Positions 14,640-22,366 of a stretch of 37,188 nucleotides of DNA are shown here, piece after piece. Where the stretch lies: contig CAINNF010000012.1 of NCBI GenBank assembly GCA_903851045.1, positions 1 through 37,188 of the forward strand. The letters are read 5' to 3'. The stretch's first letter is position 1. Each line of letters opens with the position of its first letter. Below the pieces are notes generated by a model. That model was not told the DNA's origin and ran no database searches. It worked only from the letters and a program-made list of their open reading frames with translations. This DNA comes from Candidatus Adlerbacteria bacterium. GTDB taxonomy: Bacteria > Patescibacteriota > Minisyncoccia > Phycocordibacterales > SBAW01. The position numbers were made by a program, and so were the translations under genes.

Positions 14640-15173
14640 TTATGAGGCTTTCTTACCTTGCTTGCGACGGATGACCTCGCCGTCGTATCGGATACCCTTA
14701 CCTTTGTACGGCTCAGGCTTCTTGAGCGCGCGGATGTTCGCGGCGAACTGACCAACAACCTCCTTGTCGAAACCACTGATCGTGAGAGCGTTCTTCTCGG
14801 CAACGACCGTGAGGCCGTCCGGGATCTGCATCTTCACCGGATGAGAGAAGCCGAGCGCAAGATTGAGCGTCTTGCCTGCAACATCCCACTTGAAACCAAC
14901 ACCCTCGACCAGAAGCTTCTTACTGAAGCCAGTCGTGACGCCCGCCATCATATTGCGCACATGGGATGCGTAGGTGCCGACCAGTGCCTGAGCCTCCTTC
15001 GCCGAAGAGAGCTTCGAGACCTGCACACCGTCAGCCCCCACCTCAACGGAGATGTAGCGGTGGAGCGGTTTCGTCAAAGTCCCCTTCGGACCCTTTACAG
15101 AGATACAGCCGTCCGAAACTTTGATTTCGGTCTGCTTAGGGATCTGGATTGGTCGTTTAGCTAGTCGTGACAT
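14640..15173 (-). CDS. rplF: 50S ribosomal protein L6
   Basis: 177 residues starting MSRLAKRPIQIPKQTEIKVS, with the internal L6 repeat (VKGPKGTLTKPL) and the C-terminal signature KKPEPYKGKGIRYDGEVIRRK. I chose ATG 15173; the frame stays open upstream but would overlap rpsH. The gap to the rpsH stop is essentially one copy of the ACTTGTGGTGAG repeat. Confidence 0.97.
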   Translation of the reverse strand: MSRLAKRPIQIPKQTEIKVSDGCISVKGPKGTLTKPLHRYISVEVGADGVQVSKLSSAKEAQALVGTYASHVRNMMAGVTTGFSKKLLVEGVGFKWDVAGKTLNLALGFSHPVKMQIPDGLTVVAEKNALTISGFDKEVVGQFAANIRALKKPEPYKGKGIRYDGEVIRRKQGKKAS

Positions 15174-15180
15174 ATAGGTT

Positions 15181-15204
15181 ACTTGTGGTGAGGCACTCGA
15201 ACTA
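15181..15204 (-). repeat. Interspersed repeat over the rpsH stop codon
   Basis: ACTTGTGGTGAGGCACTCG-AACTA; on the minus strand it supplies the TAG stop of rpsH and most of the rpsH-rplF spacer. It differs from the rpsS copy (23450-23474) by one deleted base and a few changes. Confidence 0.75.
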
Positions 15205-15588
15205 CCAAATTTCGAACAGAACCTCCCCGCCGACACGCGCCTCTTGGGCCTGCTTGCCAGTGAGAATACCGTTGGGGGTCGAAAGGAGGACGAGGCCGAA
15301 TCCGCGCTTGATAGGTCGCACCTCACGGACACCGGTGTACACGCGGCGGGATGGCTTAGAGACGCGCTTCACGCCCGAGATGACCGATTTGCCATTCTTG
15401 TAGGCGAGCGTGACCACGAGCGGAGACGCCTTCTTTGGCTTCTCGACAGAGGCAAGATACCCCTCGCGAGCAAGCACTTCGGCGACCGCCACCTTCATCT
15501 TCGAAGATGGAAGCGACACGGAAGTCTTCCCCGCCCTAGAGGCGTTCTGGAGTTGTATGATGAAATCTGATATCGGGTCTGCGATCAT
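15202..15588 (-). CDS. rpsH: 30S ribosomal protein S8
   Basis: 128 residues. DPISDFIIQLQNASRAGKTSV at the N-terminus and the C-terminal VLLSTPNGILTGKQAQEARV (S8 signature, STs-GI-T) are clear. S8 binds the central domain of 16S rRNA and in E. coli represses the spc operon. Its stop codon is the TAG at the end of the 25-bp interspersed repeat. Confidence 0.97.
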   Translation of the reverse strand: MIADPISDFIIQLQNASRAGKTSVSLPSSKMKVAVAEVLAREGYLASVEKPKKASPLVVTLAYKNGKSVISGVKRVSKPSRRVYTGVREVRPIKRGFGLVLLSTPNGILTGKQAQEARVGGEVLFEIW

Positions 15589-15615
15589 TGATTTTTCTTT
15601 AGTTTAGGTGGCTTA

Positions 15616-15639
15616 CTTGTGGCGAGCGTAGTCGAGCTA
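15616..15639 (-). repeat. Interspersed repeat over the rpsN stop codon
   Basis: CTTGTGGCGAGCG-TAGTCGAGCTA; on the minus strand the TAG at its end is the rpsN stop. 22-23 of 24 positions match the rpsS/rplV copy. Confidence 0.8.
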
Positions 15640-15822
15640 CCAAGAGGACTTACGAACGCCCGGGACAAGCCCTTCGTTCGCTGCTTCGCGGAAGCAGGCT
15701 CGGCACATACCGAAGTCTCGCATGAACGAGCGTGCTCGGCCGCAGCGGAAGCAACGTCGAACCACCCGTGAAGCGAACTTCGGGGTGCGGTTACTGCGCG
15801 CGATAGTCGATTTCTTTGCCAT
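15637..15822 (-). CDS. rpsN: 30S ribosomal protein S14, zinc type
   Basis: 61 residues, the short C+ (type Z) form: [19 protein letters not shown], then [10 protein letters not shown] and GMCRACFRE, giving the two CxxC zinc pairs. It leads the rpsN-rpsH-rplF-rplR-rpsE-rplO-secY block. Its promoter is TTGACT-17-TATATT at 15858-15886, and a strong hairpin lies between that promoter and the ATG. Confidence 0.97.
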   Translation of the reverse strand: MAKKSTIARSNRTPKFASRVVRRCFRCGRARSFMRDFGMCRACFREAANEGLVPGVRKSSW

Positions 15823-15835
15823 GCTTTACAAAAAC

Positions 15836-15852
15836 GAGCCCTCCAAGGGCTC
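15836..15852 (-). terminator. Hairpin with T-run between a hypothetical gene and rpsN
   Basis: GAGCCCT-CCA-AGGGCTC; on the minus strand it is followed by GTTTTTGT. It can end transcription arriving from the 16452-15883 gene. The rpsN start site predicted from the promoter (about 15851) coincides with its first base, so the rpsN mRNA would also carry this hairpin at its 5' end. Confidence 0.75.
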
Positions 15853-15857
15853 AAGAG

Positions 15858-15886
15858 AATATACTCGAACCCATGAAATAAGTCAA
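15858..15886 (-). promoter_or_regulatory. Promoter of the rpsN-secY block
   Basis: Minus strand: TTGACT, 17-bp spacer, TATATT. It overlaps the stop codon of the upstream gene. It explains how the second half of the spc operon is expressed although separated from rplE by 4.4 kb. Confidence 0.75.
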
Positions 15887-16452
15887 CCTGCCACGGCGCG
15901 GAACTCCTCCACTCTCCTTCCTTGGAGTACCCGGGCGACGACCAGGAGCACATAGACAAGCGGCCACTGCCAGCGTGGAAAATCGCCAGGCGTGAACACC
16001 GTCGCATCGAACAAGACGAGCGCATGCTCCGGGGTCACGTAGATATTGCTCAAGCACCGACGCCACACGCCCATCTGCCCGAGCAGGTCGAGGAATGGCG
16101 CGCCCGACGCGACGTATTGGTCATAGCAGCGCAGCAACGCCACCCACTGCGCCTGAATGCGCTCGTCGGCTAGATCCGCCTTTTTCAAAAATCGCCCACT
16201 GATCTTTGGCTGCAGTTTCGCCACCCGCCGCCCATCGGGCGAGACGACGATACGCGTCTCGAGCAAAAAATCTCCAAAATACTTCTTACATAACTCATAC
16301 TCGGCGACCGACTTCTCCCGAGCCTTCTCCTGACCTATCATGCGATCAAACTTGGAGAACTTGATGACCTGGTCCGTGCCGTAGTCATACACAAAATGGT
16401 CGCCCACCCACGCCAGCATCGCCCCTATCCTTTCTGGCTGGTAGGTGTCCAT
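15883..16452 (-). CDS. Hypothetical protein, possible kinase-like fold
   Basis: 189 residues: an N-terminal part with DHFVYDYGTDQVIKFSKFD (strand-turn-strand with Lys, like a kinase N-lobe) and EKSVAEYELCKKYFGDF, a C-terminal part with LSNIYVTPEHALVLFDATV, which is reminiscent of the N-x-x-V-x5-L-x-D metal-binding segment of protein-kinase-like folds, and a hydrophobic helix (PLVYVLLVVARVL). The kinase idea is weak inference. The start is ATG 16452, 10 bp after the CYTH stop, so the two form an operon. Confidence 0.65.
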   Translation of the reverse strand: MDTYQPERIGAMLAWVGDHFVYDYGTDQVIKFSKFDRMIGQEKAREKSVAEYELCKKYFGDFLLETRIVVSPDGRRVAKLQPKISGRFLKKADLADERIQAQWVALLRCYDQYVASGAPFLDLLGQMGVWRRCLSNIYVTPEHALVLFDATVFTPGDFPRWQWPLVYVLLVVARVLQGRRVEEFRAVAG

Positions 16453-16462
16453 GAATTGTCTT

Positions 16463-17050
16463 CTAAAACCTCCCCGTGGTACGCTCGATCTGTTCGTCGA
16501 ACGTAAGTTTGGTGTAGTTCCTATCATCCAGCCCTTTGAGTCTATAGATCTGGTTGGTGGAAAATATCTTCGCGTCCTCGCGTTTGAAGCCAAGTCTTTC
16601 CGCAGTTGTATACACTTTCTCCCAACTCTCCCCTTCTATCTCAAGGTAGGGCGGCAGGAGCGGCCACGTGTCGAGGTCGCACTCGACGCCGTCGAGCACA
16701 TAGCGCGTGCGCTTGTTCTCCTGATACATCTTCTCGATAAGTCCCGTCTTGAGCAAAATCTCGCGCGTCGTGTCGAAGTCGCCCACGGTCGTCTCGCGCT
16801 CGTACATACCGTCGTCGTTGGCGCCCGTATCGAACTCCTTCGCGAGCCGCTGCTTGAAGGTGAAGGTTATCTTGTCGCCCTCGTCGCGCAGCCGCACCCA
16901 TGCGCCCCGCTTGTCGAGTCGAAAGTCCGGGTAGTCGAAGACGATGCGACGGTAGTGATAGTCCGCCACCTTCGTCGCCCCGAGCGACAGGAGCTTCTCC
17001 TCGAGCGCCGCGTGGTCGATATCCAAAAATTTTATCTCTATCTCTTCCAT
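16463..17050 (-). CDS. CYTH-domain protein (class IV adenylate cyclase / triphosphatase type)
   Basis: 195 residues. The hallmark E-x-E-x-K is EEIEIKFLD at the N-terminus; WVRLRDEGDKITFTFKQR, MYERETTVGDFDTTREIL and LDGVECDLDTWPLLPPYLEIEGES supply the alternating charged residues of the triphosphate tunnel. CYTH proteins hydrolyse or cyclise triphosphate substrates (thiamine-PPP, PPPi, ATP); the substrate is not decidable. ATG 17050 was chosen because it places EIEIK at the start. Divergent from the ABC operon. Confidence 0.88.
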   Translation of the reverse strand: MEEIEIKFLDIDHAALEEKLLSLGATKVADYHYRRIVFDYPDFRLDKRGAWVRLRDEGDKITFTFKQRLAKEFDTGANDDGMYERETTVGDFDTTREILLKTGLIEKMYQENKRTRYVLDGVECDLDTWPLLPPYLEIEGESWEKVYTTAERLGFKREDAKIFSTNQIYRLKGLDDRNYTKLTFDEQIERTTGRF

Positions 17051-17202
17051 GCTGTCCAGATACGATACGTACAACATACCACGCCACCATGCAGACCAAC
17101 ACCTTCGTAACACTCTCATCACGCATCGCAATGATTGACCTTGTCGCAAGCGCGTCGACCGATCGGGGGTGGATATGGTTGCACACCCACAGCCAGACGA
17201 AC

Positions 17203-17208
17203 TATACT
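17203..17208 (+). promoter_or_regulatory. Leaderless promoter of the ABC operon
   Basis: TATACT ends 6 bp before ATG 17215, so the transcript should start at or next to the initiation codon. Confidence 0.6.
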
Positions 17209-17214
17209 ATCCGC

Positions 17215-17925
17215 ATGATTGAGATCCAGAACCTTTCCAAGAACATCGGTAAGCGCCGTATCGTGAACGATCTATCACTATCGATTAAAAAGGGCACCGT
17301 GTTCGGCTTCCTGGGGCCAAACGGTGCTGGCAAGACGACCACTATAAAGATGCTCGTTGGACTGAACCGCCCGACGAGTGGAAGCATTCAAATCGATGGC
17401 AAAGCACCGACGGACAGCATCACTCGCGAAACAATCGGGTTTATGCCCGAGGCCCCCTATTTTTACGACCATCTTACTGGTCTCGAATTCCTACGATTTT
17501 GCGGCCAGTTGTTTCATACTCCCAAAACCGAAGATGACTACACGTCACTCCTCCACATGGTCGGTCTTTCCGAGGCGAAGGATCGGCGCGTTACCACCTA
17601 CTCAAAGGGTATGAAGCAGCGCCTTGGCTTCGCCCAAGCACTGGTCAATGACCCGGAGTATGTCTTTCTCGACGAACCGCTCGACGGACTCGACCCGATA
17701 GGTCGTCGCGAACTCAAGAAGATCATCGTTGGACTCAAGAAGGAGGGGCGGACCATCTTCTTCAATTCGCACATCCTCTTCGACACCGAGGAGCTGTGCG
17801 ACGAGATAGGGATACTCCACCGGGGTTCGCTTCTCTATGCGGGACCAGTCACCACATTCACCAAAGGACACTCTCTCGAAGAGGCTTTTGTGACCACTAT
17901 CGAAAACCTCGACTCAACCATATGA
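17215..17925 (+). CDS. ABC transporter ATP-binding protein (ABC-2 type)
   Basis: 237-residue ATPase: Walker A GPNGAGKTTT, Q-loop region around IGFMPEAPYFYDHLTG, signature YSKGMKQRLGFAQAL (the SKGM form common in ABC-2 exporters), Walker B YVFLDEPLDGLDP and the switch His in FFNSHILFD. It powers the permease encoded immediately downstream. The start at 17215 gives MIEIQNLSKNIGKRR; the upstream open frame is spurious because it overlaps the divergent CYTH gene. First gene of a three-gene plus-strand operon inside the rplE-rpsN gap. Confidence 0.93.
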   Translation: MIEIQNLSKNIGKRRIVNDLSLSIKKGTVFGFLGPNGAGKTTTIKMLVGLNRPTSGSIQIDGKAPTDSITRETIGFMPEAPYFYDHLTGLEFLRFCGQLFHTPKTEDDYTSLLHMVGLSEAKDRRVTTYSKGMKQRLGFAQALVNDPEYVFLDEPLDGLDPIGRRELKKIIVGLKKEGRTIFFNSHILFDTEELCDEIGILHRGSLLYAGPVTTFTKGHSLEEAFVTTIENLDSTI

Positions 17926-18698
17926 AACACACCCACCTCACCCGCATATTCGTTGTCGCGAAGAACACGTTCAAAGAGAGCGTGCGAGACAAGGTCTTCT
18001 ATGCCCTATTCGCGTTCGCCTTCGTGGCCATAACCTTTACCATCTTTCTTGGTTCCATATCGCTCGACGAAGATCTCCATATCGTGCGCAGTCTTGGGCT
18101 CGCGGGCATCTATCTCTTTGGTGTCCTCATCACCGTCTTCCTGGGCACATCGCTCATGTACAAAGAGATCGAGCGTCGCACCCTCTACTTCATACTTTCC
18201 AAACCAATCTCACACGGACAGGTTATCGCCGGAAAGTTCCTCGGACTATTCAGTAGCGTCGCGCTCTCTATCGCCGGGATGACAATCATATACCTTGGGG
18301 TCGTATGGTATTCCGGTGGCGGATTCGACACCCTAGGACTACTCGCGATCTTCTTCGAGATCATCGAGGTCGGACTCCTGATAGCCTTGTCGATCTTTTT
18401 TTCGACCTTCTCCAAACCACTTCCCTCGATTGTCTACGCGCTCCTGGTCATCTACATCGGCCACTCGCTCGGCATGCTCGTCGATTTCACCAAAAGGGGT
18501 AGCGCACTGGCGCACGATGTCGTCCAAGGACTCTACTACGTGCTCCCAAACCTCGAAAAGTTCGACATCCGTGATTTGGTGCTGTACGGCAACGCTCCAT
18601 CGCTGACCGCGGTATTTCTCGTCATCTTGTACGCCACCATCTACACGATCATCTTGCTTGCAGGCGGTGCGCTACTCCTCCAGAAACGAGAATTCTGA
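17922..18698 (+). CDS. ABC-2 type permease
   Basis: 258 residues with six predicted membrane segments (e.g. VFYALFAFAFVAITFTIFLG, LAGIYLFGVLITVFLGTSLM, VFLVILYATIYTIILLAGG). KEIERRTLYFILSKPISHGQ is the typical cytoplasmic loop after TM2 of ABC-2/NatB-like permeases (E-R-x-G/T, PISR). Overlaps the ATPase stop by 4 bp (ATGA). The substrate is unknown. Confidence 0.9.
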   Translation: MKHTHLTRIFVVAKNTFKESVRDKVFYALFAFAFVAITFTIFLGSISLDEDLHIVRSLGLAGIYLFGVLITVFLGTSLMYKEIERRTLYFILSKPISHGQVIAGKFLGLFSSVALSIAGMTIIYLGVVWYSGGGFDTLGLLAIFFEIIEVGLLIALSIFFSTFSKPLPSIVYALLVIYIGHSLGMLVDFTKRGSALAHDVVQGLYYVLPNLEKFDIRDLVLYGNAPSLTAVFLVILYATIYTIILLAGGALLLQKREF

Positions 18699-18701
18699 TC
18701 T

Positions 18702-19523
18702 ATGCAGCTAGCACAAAACTCGACACTACGAACAATCTTTTTCCTCGGGCTGTTCGTGTGTCTCATCGCAACGCAATACACGTACGAAAGCTACGCCGCT
18801 CACCGAGGAGTGCTGCCTCTCTCGAACCTTCCTGCACCGGTCTTGAAAGTAACCGACCTGGGGCTCAATAGCGCTGTAGCATCGCTCCTATGGCTCAATG
18901 TGGTACAAAATGTGGTCCTGTATTTTGGCGCATCCTCTGCCACCATATCCAGCGACATCAATGCCGTCACGCAGCTAGACCCTAAATTCAGCTATCCCTA
19001 TGCGTTCGCTGTGCTCATGATCCCCGGATTCGACCGCTCGCAGACCCAAGCGGCGATCGATATTGCCACACGAGGTGTCGATGAGCACCTTACCGACTGG
19101 CGCATCCCCTACTATCTCGGTTTTACGTATTTCTTCTACCTTAAAGACAACGCCAATGCTATCAAATACATGCACATAACCGCAGAGACGCCAGGAGTAC
19201 CTGCAGGTATCAAGGTGACCGCGCTCAACTATGGACTGTCGAAGACCATGCACGAGCAAACACGACAATTTTGGCAGTCGATCCACGACAGTGCGACCGA
19301 CGATGTCGTGCGTCAAAATGCCCAAGACAATCTTGACCACATGGACATCGTGGAGGGACTTCAGGCCGCGCTCGAGCTCTACAAGCGCATACACGGTGCC
19401 TATCCAAAAGCCATAGGCGACCTCGTGACCAGCGGTATTCTCACCAGCATCCCCGAAGACCCATTCGGTATCACCTTCGCCACCGACGGCGAAGGCCACC
19501 TCACCTTCTCGCTGGGACAGTAA
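18702..19523 (+). CDS. Anchored helical-repeat protein of the ABC operon
   Basis: 273 residues: an N-terminal membrane anchor (LRTIFFLGLFVCLIATQYTY), then helical pairs resembling TPR units (KFSYPYAFAVLMIPG, WRIPYYLGFTYFFYLKDNANAI) and a C-terminal LYKRIHGAYPKAIGDLVTSG..IPEDPFG, which resembles the YPxxLxxLv..iPxDPfg segment found at the end of some pilin/T2SS-associated and TPR proteins. It starts 3 bp after the permease stop. It probably works outside the membrane as an accessory protein of the exporter (inference from the operon). Confidence 0.75.
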   Translation: MQLAQNSTLRTIFFLGLFVCLIATQYTYESYAAHRGVLPLSNLPAPVLKVTDLGLNSAVASLLWLNVVQNVVLYFGASSATISSDINAVTQLDPKFSYPYAFAVLMIPGFDRSQTQAAIDIATRGVDEHLTDWRIPYYLGFTYFFYLKDNANAIKYMHITAETPGVPAGIKVTALNYGLSKTMHEQTRQFWQSIHDSATDDVVRQNAQDNLDHMDIVEGLQAALELYKRIHGAYPKAIGDLVTSGILTSIPEDPFGITFATDGEGHLTFSLGQ

Positions 19524-19534
19524 CACATAAAAAA

Positions 19535-19554
19535 GCGGCCCAATGGAGAGCCGC
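19535..19554. terminator. Terminator between convergent units
   Basis: AAAAAAGCGGC...GCCGCCC with an A-run on the left (T-run on the minus strand). It ends the minus-strand gene at 19593 and can stop the plus-strand ABC operon. Confidence 0.65.
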
Positions 19555-19592
19555 CCTTGTACCACACAGGACACATGTTGTTAAGGTATCGA

Positions 19593-20078
19593 CTAGGCTT
19601 CAGCCGCCCAATCCAGTGCACGCACCCCAGTCACCGCGAAGCTTGGAACAAGTTGAAAGGATCCAAGCTCAACCAGTCTATCTCGCCACGTGAAGACTTT
19701 GCAACACCGATACCACACGTTAGAGCCCTGCGGTGCTCTTTCATGGTCCGAGAGTTCCATACAGAGGAAAGGAATCTCCTCCTGAAGCAGCCAGTCCAAT
19801 GTCTGGATATTGATCCCCAACTCCAGGACGACGAGTGTATGCCGGTCGAACACCACCTGTCGTCTCCCGGGCCCCTCATAGAGAGACCCCCGACGGAAAT
19901 ATTCACTCGGCATCAAGTCCACAATCTGTGGGACATCTTGCCTATACGGCACCAGTGTCGGCTGAGGAAGTTTGTTTAGACTAGGGACAGTCGCGAGCAC
20001 CGCTCGATGGATACCCTCCACATAACAACCGTCCGTGCCACGGAGGGTGTAGCATACGCGCTTGATGAGATGAGACAT
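19593..20078 (-). CDS. Hypothetical protein
   Basis: 161 residues, no signal or membrane segment, starting MSHLIKRVCYTLRGTDGCYV; SEYFRRGSLYEGPGRRQVV and a hydrophobic stretch TLVVLELGINIQTLDWLLQ are the most ordered-looking parts. Five cysteines are scattered without a metal motif. I recognise no family. AGGGGGA stands 7 bp before the ATG and a terminator follows, so it is an independent unit placed directly behind the rplE terminator. Confidence 0.55.
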   Translation of the reverse strand: MSHLIKRVCYTLRGTDGCYVEGIHRAVLATVPSLNKLPQPTLVPYRQDVPQIVDLMPSEYFRRGSLYEGPGRRQVVFDRHTLVVLELGINIQTLDWLLQEEIPFLCMELSDHERAPQGSNVWYRCCKVFTWRDRLVELGSFQLVPSFAVTGVRALDWAAEA

Positions 20079-20161
20079 CGGGAGTTCCCCCTACATGTTT
20101 CTACGGGACATTCTATTCTGCACACTTTGTACCACACACTATCTAAAAAATCCATATATAC

Positions 20162-20193
20162 AAAAAACCTCCAACTGGTGCCGGAGGTTTTTT
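20162..20193. terminator. Terminator of the rpsS-rplE block
   Basis: AAAAAACCTCC-AACTGGTGCC-GGAGGTTTTTT, 14 bp after the rplE stop. Strong on both strands. It marks a true transcriptional end in the middle of what is one operon in most bacteria. Confidence 0.9.
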
Positions 20194-20206
20194 GTTTGTG
20201 TAAAAA

Positions 20207-20746
20207 TTATTTCTTAAAAGGCAGACCGAGGTGGGTGAGGTAAGCGTGCGCCTCCTTTTTGGACTTGGCGGTGGTGACTATCGTGATAGCCATGCCGAAG
20301 ACATCCTTGAGCTCTTCGTCGGCGGTCTCCGGGAATACGGAGTGCTCTTTGATGCCAAGCGTGTAGTTACCCATCGCATCGATGGCGGCAGCGGAGATGC
20401 CCTTGAAGTCCTTGGTGCGCGGGAGCGCGATGTGGATGAGGCGATTGAGGAAGTCCTGTGCTCGCTTACCACGCAGCGTCACCTGGTAGCCGATGTGGTC
20501 GCCGATGCGTGTCTTAAAGGTCGCGATAGACTTCTTGGCGCCGCGGTTGACTGGCTTCTGGCCGGTAATCTTGGCAAGTCGGTTAGCGACGAGCGCGATC
20601 TTTTGTTTGTCCTTACCCATTTTGCCGATACCAACCGAGATAACCACCTTTTCGACATGTGGTGTCTGCATAACATTCGTCCACCCGAGGTTACCCTTGA
20701 GCGTTGCGAACGTCGTCTTCTGTTGGTCTTGTAGTAGAGTTGACAT
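20207..20746 (-). CDS. rplE: 50S ribosomal protein L5
   Basis: 179 residues. MQTPHVEKVVISVGIG, ITGQKPVNRGAKKSIATFK and KDFKGISAAAIDAMGNYTLG are L5 hallmarks. It binds 5S rRNA and contacts tRNA at the P site. Last gene of its block, followed by a strong terminator, whereas rpsN normally follows directly. Confidence 0.97.
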   Translation of the reverse strand: MSTLLQDQQKTTFATLKGNLGWTNVMQTPHVEKVVISVGIGKMGKDKQKIALVANRLAKITGQKPVNRGAKKSIATFKTRIGDHIGYQVTLRGKRAQDFLNRLIHIALPRTKDFKGISAAAIDAMGNYTLGIKEHSVFPETADEELKDVFGMAITIVTTAKSKKEAHAYLTHLGLPFKK

Positions 20747-20752
20747 AAAATC

Positions 20753-21037
20753 TTATTTCTTTGCTGTTTTCTTAGCTGGCTTCTTCTTTGCCGCCTCCTT
20801 CTCCTTCTTCGTCTCAACGTTTGCAACCTTCGACGCCGCAATCGGGTGCTGCTTATCGATGATCTGACCCTTCTGCCCGTTCTGACGCGGCTTCTGGTGC
20901 TTCTTGTGCATACCGACACCCTCAACGATCACAAGACCTGTCTTTGGGAAGACCTCTATGACCTTGCCCGTCTTACCTTTTTCGTTGCCCGCGAGGACGA
21001 CGACGGTATCACCTTTTTTTACGTGGAGAGTGTTCAT
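20753..21037 (-). CDS. rplX: 50S ribosomal protein L24
   Basis: 94 residues with the KOW motif ([21 protein letters not shown]) and a Lys/Ala-rich tail ([18 protein letters not shown]). It initiates 50S assembly. Gaps of 5-6 bp on both sides; canonical position. Confidence 0.97.
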   Translation of the reverse strand: MNTLHVKKGDTVVVLAGNEKGKTGKVIEVFPKTGLVIVEGVGMHKKHQKPRQNGQKGQIIDKQHPIAASKVANVETKKEKEAAKKKPAKKTAKK

Positions 21038-21042
21038 GGTAG

Positions 21043-21423
21043 TTATACGACTTCAGGAGCACGCGAAATGATAGTTTGGTAGCCCAGCTCCTGGAGTTCG
21101 CGCGGTATAGGGCCGAAGATGCGGCCAGCTTTTGGCTCCTTGGCATTCTTCCCTGTACCCTCGACGATGACGACGGCGTTCTCATCGAAGCGAACGTATG
21201 AGCCGTCTTTGCGCTTAAACGGCTTGCGCTGGCGCACAACGACCGCTTTGAGTACATCCTTCTTCTTGACCGCTTTACGAGGCTCTGCGGACTGTACAGA
21301 GAGAATGACGATCTCTCCTATCTCTGCATAGCGCTTCTTAGAACTCCCAGGAATCTTGAAAATGCGTCCTATCTTGGCGCCGGAGTTATCTGCTATGACG
21401 ACGAGTGAGCGGTCTTGTATCAT
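21043..21423 (-). CDS. rplN: 50S ribosomal protein L14
   Basis: 126 residues. [17 protein letters not shown], a basic middle part [19 protein letters not shown] and [15 protein letters not shown] are all typical of L14, which forms part of the subunit interface. The start is 3 bp after the rpsQ stop. Confidence 0.97.
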   Translation of the reverse strand: MIQDRSLVVIADNSGAKIGRIFKIPGSSKKRYAEIGEIVILSVQSAEPRKAVKKKDVLKAVVVRQRKPFKRKDGSYVRFDENAVVIVEGTGKNAKEPKAGRIFGPIPRELQELGYQTIISRAPEVV

Positions 21424-21426
21424 AAA

Positions 21427-21672
21427 TTATGCAAAGATGATCTCGAACGATTTGGTCTTCGAAAGCGGCCGACACGAACGGATGGTCACCTGCTCCCCCT
21501 CCTTTGCCTTATTGCCAGGATTGTGCGCATGGTACTTTTTGGTGATCTTCATGTACTTCTTGTACTTCGGATGTTTGACATAGCGAAGCACGGCAACGAC
21601 GGCAGTATCCTGCATCTTGTCTGAGGTGACGACACCCCGGAGCGTCTTCTTATGTACTGTTTTGGTTTCCAT
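21427..21672 (-). CDS. rpsQ: 30S ribosomal protein S17
   Basis: 81 residues: KKTLRGVVTSDKMQDTAVVAV is the S17 entry (G-V-S-D-KM-KT), then KHPKYKKYMKITKKYHAHN. An S17 of normal length. Directly before its ATG lies the second copy of the CCGCGTCC hairpin module. Confidence 0.97.
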   Translation of the reverse strand: METKTVHKKTLRGVVTSDKMQDTAVVAVLRYVKHPKYKKYMKITKKYHAHNPGNKAKEGEQVTIRSCRPLSKTKSFEIIFA

Positions 21673-21717
21673 GTGATTTAGTCGAAATCATGCCGCGTCA
21701 ACGTCCTTTAGGACGCG
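21672..21717 (-). repeat. Intercistronic hairpin module, copy 2 (rpmC/rpsQ)
   Basis: On the minus strand: CCGCGTCCTAAAGGACG, TTGACGCGG, then ATTTCGACTAAATCAC-ATG. It matches the infC/rpmI module (1413-1462) through the hairpin, the ATTTCG..AAATCA segment and the distance to the start codon. The TAA in the hairpin loop is the rpmC stop, and the left arm encodes the last residues (GAAS) of L29. Confidence 0.7.
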
Positions 21718-21929
21718 GCGCCAGCAATTTGTGCTGCTAACGCCTGCGCTCTAATCTCTGTCTTAGCCCGAGCGACCTCCTTGCGGAGCTCACGAGAGAG
21801 CTTTACGTTACGATTTTTACTACCTGCGGCCGAAAAACGCAAGCCCCGCAGTTCTTCGCGCTTTTTCTCGACGAGGGTGTTGAGTTCCCCTGCGTCGCGA
21901 CCTATGAGTGTTTTTTTCTTAGTAGCCAT
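21708..21929 (-). CDS. rpmC: 50S ribosomal protein L29
   Basis: 73 residues, helical: LNTLVEKKREELRGLRFSAA and RELRKEVARAKTEI match the L29 hairpin of helices at the peptide exit. The final GAAS-stop is contributed by the hairpin repeat. Confidence 0.94.
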   Translation of the reverse strand: MATKKKTLIGRDAGELNTLVEKKREELRGLRFSAAGSKNRNVKLSRELRKEVARAKTEIRAQALAAQIAGAAS

Positions 21930-21934
21930 ATGAT

Positions 21935-22357
21935 TTAATGTTCGCGCGATACTACTTTCGCCTTCAGAGGAAGCTTCTTTGCCGCTGCGACAAGTGCCTT
22001 AACGGCGGTCGCCTCGATGACACCATCCACTTCGAAGAGGATGCGACCCGGCCAGACCTCGACCTCATACCCCTCCGGGTCGCCCTTACCCTTACCGAGC
22101 TTCACTTCCGGCGGTTTCTTGGTGTATGGCTTGTCAGGGAAGATGCGGATCCAACTCTTGCCGGTCTTACCAAGGTTACGAGCGATAACCTTGCGGGCGC
22201 TCTCGATCTGGTTGGAGCGAACGCGGGCATGCGTTACCGCCTTTAGACCGTGACTGCCGAACGCCATCACCGCGCCGCGTGAAGCAAGCATCGCGCGCTT
22301 CGGATTGCGACGAAAGGTCTGTGATTTTCGAAATTTAACTTTTTTAGGAAATAACAT
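21935..22357 (-). CDS. rplP: 50S ribosomal protein L16
   Basis: 140 residues: MLFPKKVKFRKSQTFRRNP, then SHGLKAVTHARVRSNQIESA and GKGKGDPEGYEVEVWPGRIL are the L16 motifs near the A site. Normal length; 5 bp before rpmC. Confidence 0.97.
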   Translation of the reverse strand: MLFPKKVKFRKSQTFRRNPKRAMLASRGAVMAFGSHGLKAVTHARVRSNQIESARKVIARNLGKTGKSWIRIFPDKPYTKKPPEVKLGKGKGDPEGYEVEVWPGRILFEVDGVIEATAVKALVAAAKKLPLKAKVVSREH

Positions 22358-22366
22358 AAGCCTATT

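Noticed and set aside
16900-17214. Upstream extension of the ABC ATPase frame
   Set aside because: It overlaps the divergent CYTH gene and its promoter. The TATACT box at 17203 and the family N-terminus fix the start at 17215.
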